Positions 1-4,918 of a stretch of 5,202 nucleotides of DNA are shown piece by piece; within the stretch, counting starts at the first letter, position 1, and the number at the start of each line of letters is the position of its first letter. Position numbers and translations under genes: made by a program. The DNA is from an uncultured Erysipelotrichaceae bacterium. Lineage in GTDB: Bacteria > Bacillota_I > Bacilli_A > RF39 > UBA660. Location: the NCBI GenBank assembly GCA_902772675.1, contig CACYBN010000005.1, positions 1 to 5,202 on the forward strand. Reading direction: 5' to 3'. The notes under the pieces are model-generated. The model saw only the letters and a list, made by a program, of their open reading frames with translations. It was not told where the DNA came from and made no database searches.

Positions 1-1240
1 CTAGTTTAGGTCCATAGAATGCTGCTTCACCTATTTTTTCAACATACTCAATATTTAAGTCATTTAATACTTCTCTTAGTTTATTTTCAGCTAAATCCCA
101 CATTTCATCATCTTGATGATATTTAACTTTATCTTCTTTATCTCTTAGTGATAATTCAAATCTATAATTTTTAATACCTAATTCTTTATATACTTCTAAC
201 ATTAAATCAACGAATGCTTTGAATTCTGATTCAATTTGATCTGGAGTACAGAAAATATGGCAGTCATTTTGACAGAATGTTCTAACTCTTTCAATACCTT
301 TTAGAGAACCACTTGATTCATATCTACAATCTCTTGCAACTTCAGCAATTCTAATTGGTAATTCTTTATATGAATGAATGTCATTACCATACATAACCAT
401 ATGATGAGGACAGTTCATAGGACGAAGTACATATTCTTCATCTTCTACTTGCATAATTGGGAACATTGCATCTCTATAATGATCTAAATGTCCACTTGTT
501 CTATATAAGTTAACATTTCCTAAAGGAGGAGTTTGTACATGTAAGTATCCTCTTTTTAACTCTTCTTTTCTTATATAGTCTTCAAGTAAATTCCATAAAG
601 TAAATCCATTTGGTAAATACATTGGAAGTCCTCTTCCAACTAATTCAGACATCATATAAATTCCTAAATCTTTACCAATTTTTCTATGATCTCTTTCTTC
701 TGCGTCTTTAAGTTCAGCTAAATGTGCTTCTAATTCTTCAGGAGTTCTAAAACATACTCCATATACTCTTTGAAGCATCTTGTTATTAGCATCCCCTTTC
801 CAATAAGCACCTGAGAACTTTAATAACTTGAAGTTTTTACATTCTTTAACTGAATCAACATGTCCGCCTCTACAAAGATCAGTAAAGTCTCCTTGAGAAT
901 AACATGAAATAACAGTATTATCTTCATCCATTCTATTAATTAAATCTAATTTATATGGATCATCTTTAAACATTTCTAAAGCTTCTTCTTTAGTTAATTC
1001 TCTTCTAACTATTCTTTTGTTATCTTTAGAACATTTTTTCATTTCTCTTTCTATTTTTTCTAAATCTTCTTCACGAATTACTTCGTCTCCTAAATCTATA
1101 TCGTAATAAAAACCTTCTTCTACTACTGGTCCTACCCAAAATTTAGCTTCTGGATATAAATGTTTAACTGCTTGAGCCAATAAATGAGCACAAGAGTGGT
1201 TTAATATATTTAATTTAGGATCTTCTTTTATATTTATCAT
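1..1240 (-). CDS. thrS: Threonyl-tRNA synthetase, TGS-less, 3' end outside window
   Basis: Charges tRNA-Thr with threonine in the cytoplasm and edits mis-charged Ser-tRNA-Thr. I translated 413 residues from ATG at 1240; the frame stays open to the window edge, where it reads AAFYGPKL. The editing domain comes first: HSCAH (H15, H19) and CRGGH (C123, H127). The class II core follows: RPMNCPHH with zinc ligand C277, motif 2 arginine R306 in RYESSGSLKG, and second zinc ligand H328 in QNDCHIF. These map to E. coli C334, R363 and H385 with a constant offset of 57, so the third ligand (H511) and the anticodon-binding domain lie beyond the window. The protein starts 14 residues before the editing motif, so the usual N-terminal TGS domain (about 60 residues) is absent; I recall the same for mycoplasma ThrRS. 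The gene follows the 143-residue gene by 23 bases with no terminator between, so it should be controlled by the T-box leader at 1713-1918. Identity is very secure. Confidence 0.97.
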   Translation of the reverse strand, partial: MINIKEDPKLNILNHSCAHLLAQAVKHLYPEAKFWVGPVVEEGFYYDIDLGDEVIREEDLEKIEREMKKCSKDNKRIVRRELTKEEALEMFKDDPYKLDLINRMDEDNTVISCYSQGDFTDLCRGGHVDSVKECKNFKLLKFSGAYWKGDANNKMLQRVYGVCFRTPEELEAHLAELKDAEERDHRKIGKDLGIYMMSELVGRGLPMYLPNGFTLWNLLEDYIRKEELKRGYLHVQTPPLGNVNLYRTSGHLDHYRDAMFPIMQVEDEEYVLRPMNCPHHMVMYGNDIHSYKELPIRIAEVARDCRYESSGSLKGIERVRTFCQNDCHIFCTPDQIESEFKAFVDLMLEVYKELGIKNYRFELSLRDKEDKVKYHQDDEMWDLAENKLREVLNDLNIEYVEKIGEAAFYGPKL

Positions 1241-1246
1241 AATACA

Positions 1247-1254
1247 CTCCTTCT
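1247..1254 (-). promoter_or_regulatory. Ribosome binding site of thrS
   Basis: The minus strand reads AGAAGGAG six bases before the ATG at 1240. This decides the start: no ATG with a ribosome binding site exists further upstream, because the preceding gene stops at 1264. It therefore supports the claim that the TGS domain is truly missing and not just mis-annotated. Confidence 0.85.
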
Positions 1255-1263
1255 AAAATCTAT

Positions 1264-1695
1264 TTATTTTCTTAATGCTATATCATTCCCTTCACTTTGA
1301 TATAGTCCTTGTCCTTTTTGTTTTTCTTCTTCTTCTAAATATTTATTAAAAAAGTCATTATATTTACTAGATATTGTAGAAATTACTCTTTTATTAGGAC
1401 TACCTAATAAGGTAACTATTGCATCTATAGATGTAACTCCATTTAAATAATTATCATACATTTCTGGTAAATCATTATATGCTAATAAACAATCATAAGT
1501 TCTTATTTTTTCAGCAATTATTCTCTCTATCAAATGTTTACTGGTTATTTCAGTAGTACCTTCCCATCTCGATAATAAATATGTAGGTGGTACCTTTTTT
1601 ACTTGATTACTTATATCTACTTTTCTAAGTCCATTATCATTTAGAAGGCATAACATCATATTTAAGACTTCTTTACCATAAGCATATTTTTCCAT
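1264..1695 (-). CDS. Unrecognised 143-residue protein behind the threonine T-box
   Basis: I do not recognise this protein. It starts MEKYAYGKEVL and ends in TAA at 1264. I chose the ATG at 1695 because it lies five bases after GGGAGGTG; an in-frame TTG at 1710 would give five more residues but would place the ribosome binding site inside the gene. The sequence looks soluble and mostly helical, with no signal peptide or membrane segment. Visible points are two cysteines (C17, C69), a segment SRWEGTTEITSKHLIERI with mixed charges near residues 42-59, a run of acidic residues (YLEEEEKQ) near 119-126, and a Gly/Gln-rich tail that looks disordered. It is the first gene after the T-box terminator and lies 23 bases before thrS, so it should be induced by threonine limitation together with ThrRS. 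In B. subtilis the slot just before thrS holds ytxC, but I see no basis for calling this a YtxC homologue. Confidence 0.85.
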   Translation of the reverse strand: MEKYAYGKEVLNMMLCLLNDNGLRKVDISNQVKKVPPTYLLSRWEGTTEITSKHLIERIIAEKIRTYDCLLAYNDLPEMYDNYLNGVTSIDAIVTLLGSPNKRVISTISSKYNDFFNKYLEEEEKQKGQGLYQSEGNDIALRK

Positions 1696-1700
1696 TATTA

Positions 1701-1708
1701 CACCTCCC
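1701..1708 (-). promoter_or_regulatory. Ribosome binding site of the 143-residue gene
   Basis: The minus strand reads GGGAGGTG, then TAATA, then ATG at 1695. It lies directly after the T-tract of the T-box terminator, so it is only transcribed when the terminator is bypassed. Its position argues against the in-frame TTG at 1710 as the start. Confidence 0.9.
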
Positions 1709-1712
1709 AAAT

Positions 1713-1740
1713 AAAAAACTCCTACAAATTAATGTAGGAG
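1713..1740 (-). terminator. Rho-independent terminator of the T-box leader
   Basis: Perfect 8-bp stem CTCCTACA / TGTAGGAG with loop TTAATT (1719-1740), followed by six T (1713-1718). Its 5' arm is shared with the antiterminator, so it forms by default when tRNA-Thr is charged. It ends five bases before the ribosome binding site of the regulated gene. Confidence 0.93.
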
Positions 1741-1761
1741 TGCTTAACACGGTACCATCCT
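1736..1761 (-). promoter_or_regulatory. T-box antiterminator
   Basis: AGGA (1758-1761) pairs with TCCT (1736-1739) and GTG (1748-1750) pairs with CAC (1740-1742) around loop TTAAG. The bulge starts with TGGT at 1754-1757. In T-box RNAs this TGGN pairs with the free NCCA end of uncharged tRNA, which holds the antiterminator and blocks the terminator whose 5' arm (1733-1740) it consumes. TGGT predicts that the matching tRNA-Thr has A at the discriminator position. Confidence 0.88.
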
Positions 1762-1924
1762 TCTATTTACTTAATTAAATAACGAGTTACCCCCGGGAAT
1801 CCTATTAAGGTCCTGCTCTAAGAAGAGTAATTTATTAAATCTATATTTACTTCCACCAAACGTAAACTCTCTATAATAGTTAGATAATAAATCATATTTC
1901 TTATCCAAACGCATTTCATTAACA

Positions 1925-1953
1925 ATATTAACACAAAAAACCAATAAATTAAA
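1925..1953 (-). promoter_or_regulatory. Promoter of the T-box/orf143/thrS unit
   Basis: The minus strand has an extended -10, TGTTAATAT: TG at 1932-1933 and hexamer TAATAT at 1925-1930. A weak -35 candidate TTTAAT (1948-1953) lies 17 bases upstream. Transcription would start near 1918, just ahead of Stem I. The element lies immediately after the stop codon of the RNB gene, so the thrS unit probably has its own promoter and is not only read from dnaI. Predicted from sequence only. Confidence 0.6.
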
Positions 1954-1973
1954 GTATTAATTATCTTTTTTGG
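1935..1973 (-). terminator. Weak AT-rich terminator candidate after the RNB gene
   Basis: CCAAAAAA (1966-1973, in the last codons of the RNB gene) can pair with TTTATTGG (1941-1948) with one A-A mismatch, and six T follow (1935-1940). The loop is 17 bases and the stem is mostly A-T, so termination would be weak at best. It overlaps the -35 region of the thrS promoter. Partial readthrough from dnaI into the T-box unit is likely. Confidence 0.3.
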
Positions 1974-3825
1974 TAAATCTATAATGTTCTTTAAAATAAC
2001 CTATAGCTTTAATTCTTTCATTCATATAATGACATCTAGCACTATATTCTGCTTTTTTCCCTTCAATAACACGACTATCAGTATTCTTATTTATTATAAA
2101 TAAATGAACTGCTTCTGAAGCTAGATAATCACCAAACATTATAAGAGGAGAAGTTACTCTACCATAATTAATACCTCTTAAAGATTGATGTTTTAATTCA
2201 GGATCAGCTGTATAAAAAGCTCTAGGAGAAGAATATTGTAATTGTCTTATTAATCCTCTAGTATCTTTATCTACTCCAGTATATTTTTTTATTTTTTCCA
2301 TATTTTCTATTCTTTTATCACTAAATTGATTAGCTACATAAACAAAAGGTAATTTTTCTTTAGCCATATAATTAGAAATTATTATATTAAGAGCTAACAT
2401 AGAAAGAGTTACCATTTGATTACTCTCTCCATCAATACCAACGCAATCATCAGTTTTTTCTCTAGAACTCATATGTTTTAATCTTTTTTGTAAAGCTGAA
2501 GTTATTTCTTTTAATACTCTAATAGTTTCATCTACTCCAGGATCAAAAGTTTCATTTGAATCTATTTGTTTATAATTTAATCTCTTAGTGATATTAACAA
2601 CTGTTTTTCTAACAATTAAATGTTCAGGAATAATAATACCTGTATCAGTAATTTCTAAATAATAACTTAATGATAATCTATCTTTTCCTTCTGCTAAAGA
2701 TAATTCTCTTGCTACATCTTCAGGAAAAATATGAACTGGTTCTCCACCATAATATAAAGATATAGTTTTTTCATATGCATCTCTTAAAATAGATTCTTCT
2801 TGACTTAATAATCCATATGGATCTGCGATATGAACACCTAATAAATAATTACCGTTATCTAGTACTTTAGCAGATATGCCATCATCTAATACTTCAGTTT
2901 TTTCACCATCAATTGTAACAATTACTTCATCAGTATGATCTCTTATTTCAAATTCATCTACAGAATCAAAAAGATTTCTAGAAGTAAACATTACAGCTAA
3001 GCTAGGATTTAAATTAACATGAGTTTCATTAGTTAAATCTTCTAATGAAAAATCCATTGGTTCTTCTTTTATTATAGAAGTTATTTTTTTTATATAATGA
3101 GCCACTTCACTAGATGTAATCTTATCAATTATATATAAATCTTTATCTAAAAATTTATCTATTAATAACATACATTTTATTTTTATATCTTCTGTATATA
3201 CAAAAGTAGAATTCTCTCCATTAATAAGTCTATCTAAAACGTCATAAAAATATAATAAATCATTAGAATAATTAATCCTACCTGATACTAAATATTTAGA
3301 TAAAGTTTCTAAATATCTTTTAGTTAGTACTTCTACTATACTCTCTCCATCTGCATTAAAAGAATTAACTAATTGAGCTTGAGTTTCTATAGCTCTATTA
3401 GTAATAACATCATCTCTATTAGTAAATATCATAAAAGAAAACAATTCATGCATATTTACTTCCCTTTTATCAATCTTTTTCTTAGAAGCTTTAGTTGGAT
3501 AAAGAGCCATAAACAACGAATGTATTTTTTCTAATTCTTCATAATTAGCATCTTCTTTACTTATATATGCTGGTTTAGTAGATAATAAAAAAACTACTTT
3601 CTCAAATACTATTTTTAACTTCTTATCAATAGAATCTTTAGTACGTCTAGAAGCTACTTCCCTAATAGAAAATATTTGTTTAAAAATATCGCTAATTCCA
3701 ACAAAATTTCCCTTATAATCAAACTTATTAATTGCTTTTCTTAGCAATCCAATAAGCCGATTTAATCTTCTATTAGGATTCTTTTCTCCATCTAATATCT
3801 TTTCTAATTCTAATTGATAATCCAT
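1957..3825 (-). CDS. RNB-domain (RNase II/R family) protein with degenerate active site
   Basis: A 622-residue protein whose C-terminal half (about 270-610) matches the RNB exoribonuclease domain: VTIDGEKTEVLDDG (303-316), LGVHIADP (329-336), a PED...RELS...KDRLSLS stretch (368-387) and YGRVTSP (554-560). Active RNB enzymes degrade RNA 3' to 5' using four Asp near the first motif and an Arg after the TSP motif. Here three Asp remain (D306, D314, D315), but the one matching E. coli RNase II D207 is V312. The position matching R500 is I562, followed by M563 and F564 where R/K and Y are usual. The EE.M motif of the middle region reads TLSM (473-476). The first 270 residues are helical and charged, with no cold-shock domain I can see, and the protein ends soon after the RNB domain, so the C-terminal S1 domain is also missing; RNase R is usually 700-800 residues with all of these. 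The start overlaps the end of dnaI by spacing (3 bases), so the two are co-translated. It may be a low-activity nuclease or an RNA-binding pseudoenzyme. Family assignment is firm; activity is unknown. Confidence 0.9.
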   Translation of the reverse strand: MDYQLELEKILDGEKNPNRRLNRLIGLLRKAINKFDYKGNFVGISDIFKQIFSIREVASRRTKDSIDKKLKIVFEKVVFLLSTKPAYISKEDANYEELEKIHSLFMALYPTKASKKKIDKREVNMHELFSFMIFTNRDDVITNRAIETQAQLVNSFNADGESIVEVLTKRYLETLSKYLVSGRINYSNDLLYFYDVLDRLINGENSTFVYTEDIKIKCMLLIDKFLDKDLYIIDKITSSEVAHYIKKITSIIKEEPMDFSLEDLTNETHVNLNPSLAVMFTSRNLFDSVDEFEIRDHTDEVIVTIDGEKTEVLDDGISAKVLDNGNYLLGVHIADPYGLLSQEESILRDAYEKTISLYYGGEPVHIFPEDVARELSLAEGKDRLSLSYYLEITDTGIIIPEHLIVRKTVVNITKRLNYKQIDSNETFDPGVDETIRVLKEITSALQKRLKHMSSREKTDDCVGIDGESNQMVTLSMLALNIIISNYMAKEKLPFVYVANQFSDKRIENMEKIKKYTGVDKDTRGLIRQLQYSSPRAFYTADPELKHQSLRGINYGRVTSPLIMFGDYLASEAVHLFIINKNTDSRVIEGKKAEYSARCHYMNERIKAIGYFKEHYRFTKKDN

Positions 3826-3828
3826 TGC

Positions 3829-4728
3829 CTAACTCCTTATGTTTTTACTAATCAATGACACAGGCTCAGCCAACTTTTTTATTCTTTCTATAATTCTTCT
3901 AGCATTTATTCTATCTATACTAGTATTAGATAAAATAAAATGTTTTTCTAGTTCTTCCATAGTTAAATTTGATGTAAAAAATGTAGGAAGATTTTCATTC
4001 ATTCTATAATGTAATAAAGGTTCTAATACCTCATCTCTAGTCCATGGTGTTAAATATTCAGCTCCAATATCATCTAATAATAATATTGGTACCGTTTTAA
4101 GTAATAAAAATTTTTCTCTATAATCAGAATCAAATGATTCTTTTAAATCTCTTAACATTTCAGGCACGTGTACTATAATACTTTTAACATTTTTCTTTGC
4201 AAGTTCATTTAAAAGCGCAGATATTAAATAAGTCTTTCCACTACCAAAACTACCATATAAATAGATTGCTTTATTTCTATCTTCTTTAAAATAATTAGTA
4301 TAATAACTTTTTATTTTCTTTAAAATATCTATTCTATTAACATCATTAGTATATACACTAGATAATGAAGCTTCTCTAATCTCTTTAGGTGTATCAAATA
4401 AAGTTACATTATCTTTATATTCTTCTTTAATAGTATATTTACAAGCTACATATGAAAAATTAATAATATTTTTATTTGCTTTAGGGCATAATCTATATCC
4501 TTTAACATTATTTTTACATTCAATTAATCCTTTACATCCCTTACAATTACCATATTCTTTAGAACAATCTTCTAAACGAGAAGTATACTTCATTAAGGTA
4601 TCATCTGTAAGATCTAAAGAATCTACTAAACTCTTAAAATTCTTATCTTGATAAGCATTCATATAAGATTGTTTTAATTTAAGTGATAAATCTTTATTAG
4701 TATTAATAATATCATTAACTTTTTTCAT
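3829..4728 (-). CDS. dnaI: Primosomal helicase loader DnaI
   Basis: An AAA+ ATPase of 299 residues that in Bacilli loads the replicative DNA helicase at origins and stalled forks. The N-terminal part (about 1-100) is the helicase-binding, zinc-containing region with C62, C65, C71, C81 and C96. The C-terminal ATPase has Walker A GSFGSGKT (159-166), Walker B ILLLDDIGAEY (215-225), sensor 1 TSNLT (252-256) and an Arg-rich DRINARRIIERI stretch (272-283). Length is near that of B. subtilis DnaI (about 311). B. subtilis DnaI is described as using three Cys and one His for zinc; here the His after the KG motif is Tyr (Y78) and extra Cys could replace it. ATG at 4728 follows GGTGG by four bases, a modest ribosome binding site. 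DnaB, the usual upstream neighbour, is not adjacent. The RNB gene follows after 3 bases. Identity is very secure. Confidence 0.96.
   Translation of the reverse strand: MKKVNDIINTNKDLSLKLKQSYMNAYQDKNFKSLVDSLDLTDDTLMKYTSRLEDCSKEYGNCKGCKGLIECKNNVKGYRLCPKANKNIINFSYVACKYTIKEEYKDNVTLFDTPKEIREASLSSVYTNDVNRIDILKKIKSYYTNYFKEDRNKAIYLYGSFGSGKTYLISALLNELAKKNVKSIIVHVPEMLRDLKESFDSDYREKFLLLKTVPILLLDDIGAEYLTPWTRDEVLEPLLHYRMNENLPTFFTSNLTMEELEKHFILSNTSIDRINARRIIERIKKLAEPVSLISKNIRS
3833..3838 (-). promoter_or_regulatory. Ribosome binding site of the RNB gene, inside dnaI
   Basis: AAGGAG lies within the last codons of dnaI (ATA AGG AGT, then stop TAG at 3829-3831). The RNB gene starts with ATG at 3825. Ribosomes finishing dnaI uncover or reuse this site, so translation of the two genes is probably coupled. 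Confidence 0.88.
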
Positions 4729-4743
4729 AAAACCACCAACATT

Positions 4744-4752
4744 ATTGTATCA
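4744..4752 (-). promoter_or_regulatory. Extended -10 promoter of dnaI
   Basis: The minus strand reads TGATACAAT: TG at 4751-4752 and hexamer TACAAT at 4744-4749. No good -35 is seen at 16-18 bases upstream. A start near 4737 would leave a leader of only about ten bases, beginning within or next to the GGTGG ribosome binding site (4733-4737). Predicted from sequence only. Confidence 0.55.
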
Positions 4753-4761
4753 TAAAAATAA

Positions 4762-4860
4762 TTATTTAATATATTTTTCATAGAGTTTATTAAAAAAGAT
4801 AGATAATTTATTGATTTGCCTCTCTTTATATCTTCCATTACTATTTCCTTTTGTAGCCAT
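4762..4860 (-). CDS. Small basic protein, 32 residues
   Basis: Below the size most gene finders accept, but well supported by its start: ATG at 4860 follows AAAAGGAGGTG with a seven-base spacer, the strongest ribosome binding site in the window, and an extended -10 lies just upstream. The product begins MATKGNSNGRYKERQ and ends in TAA at 4762. It carries eight Lys/Arg against two Glu, has no membrane segment or signal peptide, and its second half (about 15-32) can form an amphipathic helix with Ile, Leu, Phe and Tyr. It lies between an extracellular-protein gene and dnaI, and its stop is 33 bases before the dnaI start. The function is unknown; basic charge suggests nucleic acid or ribosome contact, which is inference. 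Confidence 0.7.
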   Translation of the reverse strand: MATKGNSNGRYKERQINKLSIFFNKLYEKYIK

Positions 4861-4862
4861 AG

Positions 4863-4886
4863 AAAAACACCTCCTTTTGGAAGTGT
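4863..4886 (-). terminator. Hairpin with U-tract that also contains a Shine-Dalgarno sequence
   Basis: ACACTTCC (4879-4886) pairs with GGAGGTGT (4867-4874) across an AAAA loop, eight pairs with one G-U, followed by T at 4863-4867. It lies 33 bases after the stop of the upstream gene, so it fits a Rho-independent terminator for it. The 3' arm GGAGGTG is also the ribosome binding site of the 32-residue gene. On a readthrough transcript the site would be buried; on a transcript from the promoter at 4887-4895, which starts near 4880, the 5' arm would be mostly missing and the site free. Confidence 0.65.
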
Positions 4887-4895
4887 ATTCTATCA
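4887..4895 (-). promoter_or_regulatory. Extended -10 promoter of the small protein gene
   Basis: The minus strand reads TGATAGAAT: TG at 4894-4895 and hexamer TAGAAT at 4887-4892. No convincing -35 is seen. The predicted start is near 4880, about 20 bases before the ATG at 4860. The element directly abuts the 5' arm of the hairpin at 4863-4886. Same TGN pattern as the promoters at 4744 and 1925. Confidence 0.5.
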
Positions 4896-4918
4896 CTTTT
4901 TATATGAATATCTTTTTA

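Larger units (their letters stand above)
1713..1918 (-). ncRNA. T-box leader, threonine type
   Basis: This leader senses uncharged tRNA and controls readthrough into the 143-residue gene and thrS. Read on the minus strand: Stem I has a basal helix TAAGAA (1898-1903) with TTCTTA (1819-1824), an internal loop holding ACT at 1826-1828 as the likely Thr specifier codon, and an upper helix TTTATTA (1885-1891) with TAATAAA (1831-1837). Next come the conserved AGAGAG (1867-1872) and the GGTGGAA apical loop (1851-1857) closed by TTTAC/GTAAA. A short hairpin GGACCT-TAAT-AGG-AT-TCC follows (1796-1813). Stem III is TTATTT/AAATAG (1763-1782). The T-box itself is AGGATGGTACCGTG (1748-1761), then the terminator. 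The specifier is flanked by T and C, not the common GAA and A, so the codon reading is less sure than the T-box call; it agrees with the downstream thrS. The 5' end is an estimate from the promoter at 1925-1953. Confidence 0.93.

Noticed and set aside
1264..1710. Longer form of the 143-residue gene starting at an in-frame TTG at 1710
   Set aside because: The five extra residues would be encoded by the GGGAGGTG ribosome binding site itself; ATG at 1695 has ideal spacing to it, and no ribosome binding site precedes the TTG.
1957..3825. Calling the RNB gene rnr (RNase R)
   Set aside because: The cold-shock and S1 domains are not seen and several catalytic positions differ, so the symbol would imply an activity the sequence does not support.
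4725..4781. 18-residue frame whose TGA stop overlaps the dnaI ATG
   Set aside because: The overlap resembles translational coupling, but no ribosome binding site precedes its ATG and it overlaps the end of the better supported 32-residue gene.
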